From Merluccius polli (lineage: Eukaryota > Chordata > Actinopteri > Gadiformes > Merlucciidae), in the NCBI GenBank assembly GCA_030340625.1, contig JAOPHQ010002561.1, positions 1 to 64,000 on the forward strand: a stretch of 64,000 nt of DNA, given 5' to 3'. This document shows positions 1 to 11,815 of the stretch, in pieces. Position numbers and translations under genes: made by a program. How positions within the stretch are numbered: position 1 is the stretch's first letter; the number at the start of each line of letters is the position of its first letter. Under the pieces are notes generated by a model. That model was given only the letters and a program-made list of their open reading frames with translations. It was not told the DNA's origin and did no database searches.

Positions 1-35
<35 letters not shown>
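1..35. repeat. Poly-C tract at the window edge
   Basis: The first 35 bases are uninterrupted C, so the tract probably continues beyond the window. Such tracts recur here (6240-6259, 7812-7829, 10505-10529 as G, 30481-30505 as G, 58641-58656). Their lengths are prone to sequencing and assembly error. Confidence 0.9.
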
Positions 36-651
36 ATATCTCTCCCCCTCTCTTGTGTGTTTGCCGACAATGTGTTTGAGTCAGCCTCCACAGTGTTGTC
101 TCGTTAAGTGCGATCAGTGGTGCTTTGGCCACAGCTCAATGCCAGCGGTGACACACGCACATGCACACTCAAAGCTTTTCACACACTAGACTGAACATTT
201 AATTCAATAACCAAGGCTAAAGCAGGCTAACAAAACTAAACGACAAGGCCAAAAACTGTTTGAAATGAAAATACTGTATTACATTTTTATATCATATTTT
301 TAGTTGCACTTAAAACATACTTTTTTTTCTTGTTGATTGATCGATGTGTTTTTTGGAGTGTCCTGCACCATGTATGGTGCCAAGCCCATATGGGCTGACA
401 AGACACTAGACAACAACAACAGCCAGGATGGCCACATGACAAATCATAATAGTTCCACAAATTCAAAAGGAGAACATTTCAAAACATTCAATTTCCATGA
501 CAGAAATGTCCTTTTATGCTGGATACAATCTTGCCAAGACATACAAATGCATTACAAAATATTTTATATATTTGTGTGTTTGTGTGTACTTTCTACATAC
601 ATGAGGCAGAACAGCGTTGCAGGTGAGGGTGTTATGGCAAAAAGTTTCTAG
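36..651. other. Non-coding stretch, nothing recognised
   Basis: AT-rich unique-looking DNA. A 104-codon open frame spans 337-651 on the plus strand, but it has low-complexity composition, no recognisable domain and no splice context, so I do not call it a gene. Confidence 0.6.
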
Positions 652-763
652 GTGCAATCCTCCAATGCCTAACCATGCCCTAACCCCTACCTGCTCCTTA
701 ATGATACATATCTGTAAACCCCACCTTAAGTCTCTCGGGGATAAGGGTGTCTGGTAAATGACA
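652..763 (+). repeat. tRNA-derived SINE, body and tail fragment
   Basis: It matches the body shared by the SINE copies in this window: CCTAACCCCTACCTGCTCCT, then TTAATGA, a TATCTG block, and a degraded GATAAGGGTGTCTGGTAAATGAC tail split by changes. The tRNA-like head is missing. The family tail (GCTTTGGATAAAAGCGTCTG in good copies) is the type shared with fish L2/CR1-like LINEs, which is established for several fish SINEs. Confidence 0.75.
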
Positions 764-915
764 CAAACATCCCCAAACATATGACAAAACATGCAAATCC
801 TGCGCATATGTGGGGTCGGTGGGGGGCTTTTCTCCCTCCTATATTTTGTGTTTTGTATTCGCCTCACAGCGCTGAGAAGGCCTGGCGTCGATACCTCGAC
901 AGGTAAACAACCCCC

Positions 916-1068
916 TCCACCCCCCCCCCCCCTCACCTGTAAATGAATGTACATCTATAATTCAAGCAGACTCCCCAGGGTGTGTGTGTGTGTGTGTGTA
1001 TGACGGCAATTAAGTTGTCCCTCCAGGATTTCATACAAGAACATGTTCAACATGTCCCCCTCTCACCA

Positions 1069-1115
<47 letters not shown>
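916..1115. repeat. Compound poly-C, (GT)n and (CA)n block
   Basis: C runs at about 919-932 and 1069-1085, a GT array at 981-998, and a CA array at 1085-1114. Short low-complexity frames overlap it and are not genes. Confidence 0.85.
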
Positions 1116-1118
<3 letters not shown>

Positions 1119-1360
1119 CATTGGTGGTGTCACACACGGTATATTATTTGGCAGTGTGGCGCTGCTGCATATGTATTATATAGCATATGCTATGCTAAGC
1201 TATGCTAGTGTGTGGGGTTCCCATGGGTGTGAGGTGAGGTGAGGTCCGTAATCTCAACGCTGACTGAATGTGGAAGTGTGTCCCTTTCTTTATACCGTGT
1301 TGGGACAGAGGTCATCGCCATGATATGCCCAGCTATGCTAAGCTATGCTAGCGTGGGTGG

Positions 1361-1771
1361 GTGACCTTTACTGACACACACACATACAAACTTGATCATA
1401 ATGCATGCAAGTGCACACATACACACATAGTCACACACAAAGTCAAATATAATATAAGAAACATACACACGGAGACACACACACACACACACACACACAC
1501 AAATCAAGTGTTTGATGTTATTTCCCCAACAGTATACCACTTCAACATGGCGTTATCCAGCGCCATATTTCAAAAGGAGACACAGCGCTTTGAACTGCGT
1601 GTGTGTGCGTATTACATTATATTCGACTTTGTCTGTGTGTGTGTTATATTATGTTTGACTTTGTGTCTTTTTGCGCCTTATATTATGTTTGACTTTGTGT
1701 TTGGTGTGCGTGTGTGGCATTTGGATGTGTGTGTGCACATGTGTACTGTATGTGTGTATGTGCATGTGTAC

Positions 1772-1806
<35 letters not shown>

Positions 1807-1990
1807 ATGTGTAGATCTGTGTGTGTAAGTGAGCATGGTGTGTTTATGGGTGTAAGTGTGTGCAGTCAATCTCTGCTAGGCCTTGTCTGCTCATAATGTG
1901 CCACACACACACTCACACACATTAGCTCGCTCTCTCACACTCACACACACAGATACACACAAACCCCCCCACACACACACACACACTTGA
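1361..1990. repeat. (CA)n/(GT)n microsatellite cluster
   Basis: CA arrays at 1474-1501 and 1970-1986 surround degenerate GT-rich sequence with a pure GT array at 1777-1802. The word GCTATGCTAAGCTATGCTAG occurs at 1330-1350 and in related form at 1188-1208, so a short local duplication is also present. The overlapping Cys/Val/Thr/His open frames are products of the dinucleotide repeat. Confidence 0.85.
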
Positions 1991-3060
1991 CTTGACGTGT
2001 GTGTGGAGCAAAGTGCCATCGAGTGGTTCCACATTTCCGGACATCTTGTACTCTTGGTTTTGTTTCAAGAGATTGTCTCAAGCACTAAACATGGCATCAA
2101 GCCCGTCGTGTTTGGATTGGTCGATCAGAAACAGTCCCTGATAGTATATGTCAACGACAGGCTGTGATTGGACGGTACTTAAAAAGTTCTCTCAGGCTAA
2201 AAAGGTTTGACAGGACCACATAGGACTAAAGTAAAATGAGCTCTCGACAGTCGACATCACTACAACCATCTCAATACTACCTTAAATGTACCCAATGACC
2301 TCAGTTACCACATCTCATTTCCTTTCCCGTAAAAACATCCCCACGCGTATTTTTCCAATCTTCTTTTTATATTCATAGATATATTTATATATTATACAAG
2401 CCAATTGCAATGTCACTTCTGTCCATAACACACTTTGGACTAAATTCACATTTAATATAGTTTTTTTCCACTTTCCCTACCACATCTTGACATGTCTGAT
2501 GTCACCATCGGTATGGCAGTAGGTCATGCTCTTACTCTAACTGTATTTGCAGTCATGTGACACCCATGTCGCACAAACTTCAGATGGAGAGAAGCAAGTG
2601 AAATGGAGAATGTCAAGCAGCAGTGCTCAGTTCATGTAAACAGTGGAACCAAATGTTCGAGAAAGATACCAGAAATAAATACACAAATATATTAATCTAA
2701 TTGATCCGTATTGATTAAAAAACAATGATTTATCACACAATATTAACAATTGACCAGCTGTCGAGTCAGGAGATGTAGTAAATGACCTGGTAATGCAGAC
2801 TTTGTTCTACACCAGAGATCAAATGAAAGCGTTCAAAAGCCTGGAGGCATATCACTTCTTAGTGTAAGGCTGGGTTCACAAATTGGGAATGAACAAACTA
2901 AAGGTAAAACTTTTCACCTTTAAGTTTTCAATTAAAACTGCTTCCAAGTCACTATGCTTAGGATGGGTTGCACCAATGGTAGTCTGGGTTTCCGGTTGCA
3001 CCAACCACTCAGCTACTGGCACCTTGCAGTAGGTGCTCTGGATGTGCTAGTATAGCGGCC
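1991..3060. other. Non-coding stretch, nothing recognised
   Basis: About 1 kb of AT-rich single-copy-looking DNA without a long open frame, terminal inverted repeat or tandem array. I see nothing to call. Confidence 0.6.
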
Positions 3061-3065
3061 TGGTA

Positions 3066-3269
3066 AGTGTGTGTGTGTGTGTGGTGAGGGGGGTGCGGTT
3101 CATGGCGTGGGTGCGTGTATGTGTGTGTGTGTGTGTGTGCGGCCCATCTCGGCTATAGGCCTGGGCTGCTGATAATGTACCACACACCCACACACACACT
3201 TACAACCAGCTAGAAATCAAAAACTCCCAGAAGACGTCGCCATTTCAATTATTGCTCAATTTCACACAT

Positions 3270-3304
<35 letters not shown>

Positions 3305-3320
3305 TCCACACACACACCAT
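3066..3320. repeat. (GT)n then (CA)n microsatellites
   Basis: GT arrays at 3067-3082 and 3119-3140, CA array at 3270-3320. The text around 3150-3200 (TAGGCCTGGGCTGCTGATAA, then an ATGTACCACACAC block) echoes 1877-1915, so the two microsatellite blocks probably share an old duplicated segment. Confidence 0.8.
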
Positions 3321-5030
3321 CCAAGTGCTGTATTATATTGATCTTGTGATGTCAGCAGGTGAAAGCGATAGCTGTACTTCTAGCTCAGATACACACACTG
3401 ACGCGGGTTCTCCAGCCGGGGCCAGACTGCACGTGCGACAGCATGTTAAACGACGCCGCATTTTATCATCGATGATAGCCGATCTATAAACGACAAAAAA
3501 ACTACCTGCCTGGGTTATTGATGCGGAACTAATCGATGAGGTGAAACATTTATATGTCCCATTTATTCTTATCAATGATATGTCATGTTCCCAGGATGAT
3601 TTTGTAATCATAATACGATTCATCAACATGGCGGTTTGTAGATTAACCCAAAGGCGGTATGTAAAGATCCTTCTGATCTTTACTGCCCTACTAAAAAGAC
3701 CTTAACTTGAGTGTCGAACTGAGGAAAATGACTTTGGATGGGCAACAGTAAAACTTTAAATAATTTTAGCCTTTAGTTAGAGCATTGGAAATGTGCAGTT
3801 GTTTGTCTTTTTATGAAGTTATTTAATGTACACATTGATCCTGAGCTCAAACTTGACCTTTGACCCTTATTTGGAGATGGTCTTTTGCCTTTGTATAGTC
3901 TAGTCTAGTCTTATAAGGAGTCTAGTCTAGTCCTAAGCAATAGGTCATAACTTCCATTGGATCTCACTTTGTTTATCACATTATGATAATAATAATAACA
4001 TCTATATTAAATCTAGTGGTATATAATGAGACTGTCCACTAAGAAATTAATAAGAATAAATATATCAATTTGTAGTATCTTTAGAGAGCAGGGTTGTTCC
4101 TACCCTTAAAATTGCAAGTCTTAGGCCTAACTAAATTCGTATTTTACATGTCAATAAGAGGCAAATGTGAACAGTTGTGTTTGTCAAGGTCCCATAGGCT
4201 TCACTTACAGCCCTTGGCTCGCCAGGCATTCAGATAGGCGTTCACTTGCAGCAGAGCAAACTACGACTAGAGTAGGCTCCCATTTGCAATCCTTATGATA
4301 TCTAATCAAAGGAGCATTGCCTGCCCGATGGTGGTGGTGGAGGAGATGGAGGTGGTGGTGGGCCTGTGTGTGTGTGTGAATCCGCTGGGGAGAAGGCAAT
4401 ATTTTCTCCTTGCCTGGCTTGCGTAGTGGAGTATTTCCCGCATCCAAATTTTATCTGGACAGGAAAAAAATGTTTTCCTTTGCTCTCCAAAGGGCAGCGA
4501 AACAAAGCCAGAGAACTGTAAGTGAAGTTAGGGCTTTTTGCTCTGGCTTTCCTTGAGCTTTTTCAACTTACGGTAAACACCCCCACTATTTATTAAAGAA
4601 AACAACACAGTATACCCAAGGAATGTGTCCACATGATAAAGTAGGTCTTCTTTGTTCCAAAAATGCAAAAAAAAAAACTTTTGCCTTTGAACGGCAGCAT
4701 ATGATAATTTCTGCAAAAATGAAAAATTGTTTCCAGCAGACAACAAGTTAATTTTTTCCTTTTTTTGGTTTGCCTTTTAAGCGGGTGGACGGAAAGACGT
4801 GGACACTGGTGTGATAGTCTTCAGCTTCTCCAGGGTCTGATTGGGTTTGTTTCTGTTGTAACGGTATCGCTGCTAAATGCTCCGTTGGGCTTTCTGCGGC
4901 ACTCTGCTGAGCATATTGACGGTGCCGCCGTTCGATACCGCAATGCAGGTGAGAGCGGTTAAATCCTGATAAAGTGATACAGGAGAGAAGCGTTTGGCTC
5001 CAACCTACAGATGGATGGGGGAAGAGGGCA
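3321..5030. other. Non-coding stretch with small simple repeats
   Basis: Contains a short CTAGT-rich simple repeat (3897-3931) and a GGT-rich patch (4329-4362). No frame resembles a known protein and no transposon ends are visible. Confidence 0.55.
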
Positions 5031-5032
5031 GG

Positions 5033-5205
5033 GTCGTCTGGTGGTTAGTTAGGGGTGTCCGACTCCGAGAGTCGTCTGGTGGTTAGTTAGGGGTGTCTGA
5101 CTCCCAGCTCAAAGGTTCTGGGTTCAAACCCCAAAGTCTGCCCCGTAACCTGTAGGCACCTAACCACTGTCAGTTGCCTTAGATAAAAGCGCCTGCAAAC
5201 CGAGA
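5033..5205 (+). repeat. tRNA-derived SINE with tandemly duplicated head
   Basis: The head is present twice with a 38-bp period (GTCGTCTGGTGGTTAGTTAG at 5033 and 5071). A B-box-like segment (GGTTCTGGGTTCAAACCCC at about 5114-5132), a GTAGGCACC block and a tail with TTAGATAAAAGCGCCTGC follow. The CCTACCTGCTCCTT body is largely missing. The head duplication probably arose after insertion. Confidence 0.75.
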
Positions 5206-5346
5206 AAGTAGTGCGCAGCTTCAAACTTTTTTTTGTAGGAGACCAGATAAGGCCAGGTCAGGGGTTCAGGATTTGGACAACCCTCAAGAAAATTGAGCTA
5301 GAGCCAAACAAAACAAAAACAAAACATAAACTTATATTGTGTTGCT

Positions 5347-5384
5347 TTTTGTGTGTATGTGTGTGTATATGTCTGTGAGAGGAT

Positions 5385-5419
<35 letters not shown>

Positions 5420-5423
5420 GGAG
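5347..5423. repeat. (GT)n/(GA)n microsatellite
   Basis: Degenerate GT repeat from 5350 leading into pure GT at 5384-5409 and then GA to 5420. A short ACC-rich patch follows at 5540-5570. Confidence 0.85.
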
Positions 5424-6317
5424 ACAGCCACCTAAGTTCACCTTGTGTATTTATCCCTACACCCTTGTAGCCCATTACACCCAGAGAGAGCACTCTGCCT
5501 CGCATTTTTTCCAGACAAGCCACCACTCCCCCCACGCCCCACCCCCACCCACACCACCAGCACCACCAGCACCCCTTCCCCACATCTTGTGTTTAAATGC
5601 AAATTGAAGTCTGGGCACCTTGTGCAGGAATCGGAGCACTCTGGAAAAGCTCTTTGCTGAATGCCAGCTGCACAGTTATTAACAGCGACTCTTAACAAGC
5701 CGTGTTTAGATTCCACTGAACAGAGGAGAGGACGGAAAAAGCAAGAGAAGAGCGATGCACTTGGTTGATGTAGCATTGCATTGTTGGCGCACGGCAACAC
5801 AGGCGACAGAAACACAGTTCAGCCAAGCAGAACAATGGCACAAGGGGTATAGGATAGCATAGGCATAGAAGGAGGGAGGTGGGGGGGGAACAGGCGGACA
5901 TGTCCCCCCCAATGTTGAGCTGGCCTTGAATTGTACTCTACCAATAATAATTCAAATGTAATAAAGGATAAATATATTTATAAATGAATATATACTTACT
6001 ACTGACTACTACTACTTATTCAAAAAGGAACACCCGGCCATCTAATGGTCTAGTCATCATACTACAGATTTACATTTGTTGTAACAAATGTGTACAATTG
6101 TTCAGTTATTAATCTCAACATGTGCTAAAGTTGTGTTTTTACACAACAATTATTTTGGGCTAATCCGTAATGTCTTGGGTGGGCAATATAGAGAGAAGCA
6201 ATCGATAACAGGTTCTTGTTTTTTCATCGTATTTGGAGACCCCCCCCCCCCCCCCCCCCAAAAAAAAGCCAGGTAGTAGGATAATAGGGATTAGGATGTT
6301 TAAGACATAGGTAATGT
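5424..6317. other. Non-coding stretch with poly-C tract
   Basis: No recognisable gene. A C tract of about 20 bases followed by A7 lies at 6240-6267. Overlapping open frames in several phases have proline/cysteine low-complexity composition. Confidence 0.55.
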
Positions 6318-6422
6318 CTGTAGCCTACCTGTAGGCATCCTAGAGCAAAATGCCCTAACCCTTACCTGCTTCTTAATGACATGTATCTAGCATTTACTCT
6401 AAGTGCTGCTAAAGGACTAAAA
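6318..6422 (+). repeat. tRNA-derived SINE, body and tail
   Basis: Carries CTACCTGTAGGCATCCTAGA, then AGCAAAATGCCCTAACCC and a diverged tail (TGCTGCTAAAGGACTAAA). The head is absent. Same family as the copy at 31940-32106. Confidence 0.8.
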
Positions 6423-6778
6423 AGTAAATAGTGGAAATGCAACGCAGCACAGAGACATGAGATAAGCCCTCATGGCTACAATGGTGTTCAGCAAACAGTA
6501 GACACCAGTAATGCCGATGGCGCAGGTTAAGAGGTACAGAAATACATGGATATCTCATGTCATGGCTACAATGCTATCAGTGTGATGATAACGCCGCTGT
6601 GTTTATGGCATGGGAGCACAGTAGTACGCCACATGTCTTTATCAGACCCGTTTACGACGACTGAACACGTCGGTTAGGACTGCTAAGCACACAGTTGCAA
6701 AAGCGATACGTGCCCTCGCTCTTGGGATGGTGAAAGTGATGGCTTCAAAAATTAAATGAAATCAAGGTTGAGTGTGTA

Positions 6779-7010
6779 CGTGTGTGTGTGTGTGTGTGTG
6801 TGTGAGAAAGCAGATAGGTGTCTGTCTAATACCCCACTGCTGTAGCATCTGAGTGTCTAAAATAAAATACTATTTATTGCACATTGTGTCGTTTGCATTT
6901 TTGTCAGTTTGTTGTAGATTGTCCTTTTATAGTTTATAGTTAACTGTCAAATGTTTAATGTAGGCCTATGCACCTAAACCACGCCTAATTCCTCTCTGTC
7001 TTACCGTAGG

Positions 7011-7043
<33 letters not shown>
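6779..7043. repeat. Two (GT)n arrays
   Basis: GT arrays at 6780-6804 and 7014-7042 separated by about 210 bases of AT-rich unique DNA. Confidence 0.85.
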
Positions 7044-7045
<2 letters not shown>

Positions 7046-7104
7046 TGCGTTTCCTCACACAGCAGACAGACAGCACTTTTGTCCAAATGATCCCCAAACC
7101 CTAC

Positions 7105-7310
7105 GGTGAAACGCGGTACCTAATGATCTTTGTCTCAGACTCGCTAATTCTTTCATTATGCTAATGAGGAGTCGTTAGCCTGCTCAGACGTTGTTGCATA
7201 AGCATAAATGCACTCCGCTGTTTCTTTAATCATGAAGAAGTGAAATAAAAAGCTACACGATTTGAGAATCACCTTCTGGCGATTTCTGCACTATCGTAAG
7301 ATGGCGGGAA
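7105..7310. promoter_or_regulatory. Possible conserved non-coding element
   Basis: About 200 bases with no simple repeats but dense homeobox/POU-like words: TTATGCTAATGAG (octamer-like ATGCTAAT) at about 7158-7170, GCATAAGCATAAATGCA at 7196-7212 and TTTAATCATG. This complexity stands out against the surrounding repeats. It is only a candidate; there is no alignment behind it. Confidence 0.3.
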
Positions 7311-7812
7311 TTATTTGTTGAGTCCTCTAAAGAGTAGTGGGTTTTTTTTTCAACCTAATAGGCTTCTTTGTGTTCGATGTATTGGGGCTGTCTTTTTTTC
7401 ACGGCTCCACCACAGGCGCAACCTGAGAAATAATCTCCAGCGTTTAGAATATGATGTTCACCGGTCAGGCTATTACACCCACAGAGCTAAAGAGGACACG
7501 GTGTGGACACGGTGATTGGAAATCCAAGGGCCGCCCGGCGGTGAGCTATTATCATCCAAGATGTGTTCCCAAGCAGCTCCTAGGCGTAATTTGTACCCCA
7601 GGTATTAGTGCAGGGTTGTTGAGGGTTGGTGGTAGCGTATTGCCCGTTCCTTTCCTTTCCTTTCTTTTTCTCTTCTGCACTCCATCACCTTAACATCCTG
7701 CCGTTAGTTATCTTCGCTCCAGGGGAGGACGGGGGGAAGTTTTATTTAATAACGCCGCAACCTGTCCAAAGCGACTGTCCGCCGTGATTAAGCACCTGTC
7801 GGTTATGAATGA

Positions 7813-7843
<31 letters not shown>

Positions 7844-9760
7844 ACACACACACCCCTCCCTGCCCAAAAAAAGCTAAATGCATGAAGGAAGAGGTGGGGG
7901 TGGGTGGTAGGCAGTTGGCCGCTGGCCGTTGACGGTGCTCAAGCACTTCATAAGAAACCATAAAATCTCCTGTAAATTGAGTGGCTGCCTGTGGTCGGGG
8001 GCTTTTACGGGTTTACGGGAATGGAGAGCTCTGTCGAAAGCTGGCTGATGACAGCAGATGTCAGGAGGTATAGGATAGGAGGTAGAGTCCTGCTCTCTCT
8101 GAAGTAGCTAACTCAACCCTGAACCACTATAGACTGACTGACTGACAACACCGTGGATATCCCTTTCCAGCAGGAAGGTACTGAAGGTTCTGCCACTAAA
8201 TTCATTGTAATTTATTTGTATTATGTTAGTCATGATATTATTTCTATTGAGTTGATTGTTATTACAATAGGTATGAGATGAGGAACATTCAAACAATCCT
8301 CATTTTTACCTTTTTCTACATTGACCGGACAGAACACAAATATATAAAATATGGTCATAGTAATGTTTTTTTTGTTTGTTTTGGGTGTACAGCTGGACTG
8401 GCATGACTAAATGGATGGCCACATGTGCTACTGCAAGAGGTATAAGAGGGGGATATTGTTTTGCCCTTTGGCAGACATTGGTGTGACCACCTTCTCACCT
8501 TCTGCGCATGCTGTTAAGTCCTGCTCTTGACGTATCAGTTTCAGGCTTTAGTTTTATCATTTCTACACACCACACCACTGGTTGCCAGGGTGTTATTTTG
8601 CTTATTGTATTTTGTATGCCTTATTCTATTTGCCCTAATAGTGTTGACTTACAAACCTGTTGGTGGCAGGAATGTGGGTGGCAGCCTGATGGCATTATAG
8701 ACTGCTTTTATATTTAATAGAAGAAGACTAAATGGATGATAGAATCACCTGATTGGCTACACTTGTGACCTATTAATTGCTATGCTAGGATCAAAATGGC
8801 TAACTTTCAGACTGAAGAAGACAAGCGCTCCGGTCGAATAGTTAAAAAAAAACGTTGTCTTTTCCTAAACACTTTTCCTTGACCTCAATGGAAAACGTCA
8901 TGAGGTCAAGGAAAGATGTGAAGGAGAATTTAGGAAGGACTTAAGGACATAGGAACAGACAACCGCGGTGCTAAGAGAATCCAACTGCACTTACACCAAG
9001 ATGTTATGGACGTGGGTCTGCCATGGTAAAAAAAGTTCCCAAGATGGACTACTAAAATATTACTTCATTACCAAGGTTTCTACCAGTCACAAAAGAGAAA
9101 CAAAATGATTGCCACATTGACAATGGTTGCTTACACCCGCCCTCCTGTCCGCTCCTATTTATCGATTTGAATCCCAATGAGAATGATCGGCTGGGAGTTG
9201 AAGACCATTACCAGTATGCTATCCTCCCCCCTACAGTTACATTCATGAGCCCATGTTTTTTTTAAAAGCCTTTTTAAAGCCTTATAACAAAAAAACAGCT
9301 GACTGAAGTGCTTCCAAAAGACAACTTACAATTTTAAACAGCCTCACAAGGGAGCGTTGCATGTACGTTTTCTAGTACTCGTCGCCCCTCCCCTCCTCCT
9401 CCAACCACAACCCCTCTGGGTTGTGCTCAACGCTGCCTAATTGCGATGGAAGTGCGACTGTCTTTACCTCCTCTTACGTCTAGAGAGGCAACCTAACATG
9501 GTGCGGTCATCTCTCAGCCTCAACTCAAGTCTGTCTCTGGGCTTTGTTGGCATGGGACATGTACGTTCACGGGGCCAAAGCCCAAAATAGTCAAATACGA
9601 TAGTAATACGCTAAAAGAATGTATCGTAAAAAATACAGCCCCCCCCCCTGAGAGCGAGAGACAGAGAGACAGAAAGGCAGCGAGTGGATGTGTCCCTGTA
9701 TATAGGCTTATACATTTCAGAATGTTGTATTTTTGACTATACATTTTTTTTATTGTATTA
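7311..9760. other. Non-coding stretch with C/CA tract
   Basis: Contains C18 followed by (CA)n at 7812-7852 and a 14-bp hairpin at 8874-8914 (annotated separately). No gene or transposon end seen. The longest frames (about 60-90 codons) have no recognisable features. Confidence 0.5.
8874..8914. repeat. 14-bp perfect inverted repeat, 13-nt loop
   Basis: Arms TTTCCTTGACCTCA (8874-8887) and TGAGGTCAAGGAAA (8901-8914) are exact reverse complements. The spacer is 13 bases and the arm ends do not extend further. Confidence 0.9.
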
Positions 9761-9767
9761 CTTCTTA

Positions 9768-9803
9768 CAGCGTCTTGACTCCACACCTGGAGTCAAGACG
9801 CTG
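9768..9803. repeat. 16-bp perfect inverted repeat, 4-nt loop
   Basis: Arms CAGCGTCTTGACTCCA (9768-9783) and TGGAGTCAAGACGCTG (9788-9803) are exact reverse complements around a 4-base loop. It lies in non-coding DNA and no T-run marks it as a terminator. Compatible with a template-switch insertion. Confidence 0.92.
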
Positions 9804-10228
9804 CTATTTCGTCATTCTAATCAGTATGAAGCTGTAAATTTCTGAATCAATGGATGATGTGGCTTCATTTGCTTTTTAAACAGCCAATATTTGTAGATGT
9901 CACGCAGGTGTTTGCCTCTAATGTCACTGCTCCAAATATTATATTGATTTAGATTATTTTAACGCCCAGGCAGTAAAAATGGCCCAGCGGGCTCCGGTTA
10001 TGACGTGATGAAAATACTAATAATTTCTTTTTTTATGAATAATAAATGTATGAAATGGCGCTCATATTAGCAAAAGATAATGATGGAATAGTTACACTCA
10101 TAATCTTTAAAGCTAGCATGTCATGTCATTTATGGAACTTATGATGAATTGGATCAAACACACACACCCACACACACAGACACTGAAATGTGTTTGAAAA
10201 ACCATTACTATTGTAATTTCCGAGACAT
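9804..10228. other. Non-coding stretch, nothing recognised
   Basis: AT-rich DNA with a short CA patch at 10157-10180. No gene-like frame. Confidence 0.6.
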
Positions 10229-10332
10229 TAATGAGCAGGTAGGGGTTAAGGCATCTTTAGACATTGAGGTTCGAACCCAGAACCTTTCGGTAGCTGGTTG
10301 TCGGAACAGCCTAACCATTAGACTTTGTCAAT
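10229..10332 (-). repeat. tRNA-derived SINE, head half, minus strand
   Basis: Read on the minus strand it shows TAATGGTTAGGCTGTTCCGA, an AAAGGTTCTGGGTTCGAAC B-box segment, and then the start of the body (GCCTTAACCCCTACCTGCTC). The 3' tail is missing, so the copy is 3'-truncated or was cut later. Confidence 0.78.
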
Positions 10333-10504
10333 TGTTGCCTGCATTATCACAGGACTACACAGAGTTAAGATGGAAACGGAAAACGAGAGAGAGAGAGACA
10401 GAGACAGAGAGAGAGAGGACTGCTCCAGCTGAGTAGAGAGAGGTGGGGCAAGCGCTAATGCCATCCTAACGACTCGGGTTAAAGCATTCCTGCTATATTT
10501 TACA

Positions 10505-10529
10505 TGGGGGGGGGGGGGGGGGGGGGGGA
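10505..10529. repeat. Poly-G tract
   Basis: About 25 consecutive G. A candidate quadruplex-former and a likely site of length error. Confidence 0.9.
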
Positions 10530-10854
10530 AGCACAGTTATTTGGTTCCATTCCTGTCGTAAAATTAATTAAGGCCATGCTCTGAATATAGCTCGTCGTGG
10601 CATTGAGCCAGATACAATCAGAGGAAATGGCGTTGTGGTAATGGCTTGCATGTTACACTACATTTAATTCAATATGCAGCCCCGTGTTTCTGCACCGTGG
10701 CTGGGCTTGTAATGCTGTCACCCTGGCTCCTGCCATGCCATGTAAGTCAATTGAATAATGGCAAAGAATGAATGAATGAATGAATAAATAACTGGTAGAT
10801 GCTGACTGAATAGACGCACGTACTTGGATGATGAATGGATGAATGAATGAAGAA

Positions 10855-10940
10855 GATAAGACGAGATGTCTGTACTTTATTAATCCCAGACGAGAACATT
10901 CCAGTGTCACAGCAGATACATTTAAGACAGTAAAGAAAAA
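10855..10940 (+). repeat. Possible LINE 3'-tail relic
   Basis: The block TACTTTATTAATCCCAGACG followed by ACATTCCAGTGTCACAGCAG resembles the TACTTTATTGATCCC-type tail found at many fish non-LTR retrotransposon insertions. Recognised from memory of the motif only; no coding part is attached. Confidence 0.4.
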
Positions 10941-11689
10941 TGAAGGAATGATGAAAAAAACGCAAAATGAGCATGAAGAAATGGATGCGAAAAATGTAGC
11001 CACGCTATACAGTAAACATGATCAGTTGAGGTAAATGGCATTTGGCATTTTATTCATACTCTGGAATGAATGCATTAAATGTAAATGACAATAGAGTCGC
11101 TTTTACAGAGTAAAAAAGATGATTATTTATAATCTATTTTATGTTGCCCCTCAGTTCACCCACCTGACCTTTGAACCAATGTCTATTGCACGCAACTGTG
11201 TCGTAATCACCTGGCTCGGCTTAAAGCGAAGAAATAAAATACTAAACCCAAACTGTCACAGTTTGGTTCTCGTCAACTGCGATTGTACTGCAATTATTTT
11301 CTATCTCTCAGTCTGTGAGCAAATTAGAGGAATAAATGCGATCAAACTCCTTCATGCAAGAGCAACTCTCCTGTCACTCTCAGTTAGATGCCAGTTATTG
11401 TAGCCTGTTGGGTAAGTATGGGGAGGCTTGTTTGAAAAGATTTGTACGTAGTTCACCTATTTAATAATCTTTTCACTGGAAACTGCCAATCAGACTCTCC
11501 GTCCATCTGTATGTTGGCCTGTCGGTCTCTCTCTACTTTAATGTCTCTTTATCTATTCTGCTCCTGACAGTCTCTCTGTTTCATTGTCACAAAATGGGGC
11601 CTGAACCTGTAAAAAAAAGGATGTTAAAACTATTATAAGTATTATTAATATACAGTGAGCAATGAGCCAGCAGTTAAGGTGAAATGTTC
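10941..11689. other. Non-coding stretch, nothing recognised
   Basis: Contains a 94-codon open frame at 11119-11403 (plus) without recognisable motifs; composition and lack of splice context argue against a gene. Confidence 0.5.
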
Positions 11690-11815
11690 TGTGTTTGGAC
11701 CACAATATCCGCACGGTACCTGTAGGCATCCTTGAGCAAGATGCACTAACCCCCTACTTGCTCATTAATTATATTGAACCCAGTACCTTTTTGTTTGGGA
11801 GTCAAACACCCTATC
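11690..11815. repeat. Head-to-head SINE remnants
   Basis: Plus-strand SINE body at 11715-11775 (CCTGTAGGCATCCTTGAGCA, then ACTAACCCCCTACTTGCTC) is followed directly by a minus-strand head at about 11778-11812 (read in reverse: GGTGTTTGACTCCCAAAC, then AAAAAGGTACTGGG). Two copies appear fused in opposite orientation. Confidence 0.65.

Noticed and set aside
9768..9803. Hairpin as a transcription terminator
   Set aside because: No following T-run and no gene upstream; rho-independent terminators do not apply to nuclear fish DNA.
9768..9803. Hairpin as a microRNA precursor (also 18146 and 47871)
   Set aside because: Arms of 16-18 bp with 2-6-nt loops are too short and too perfect for a typical pre-miRNA.
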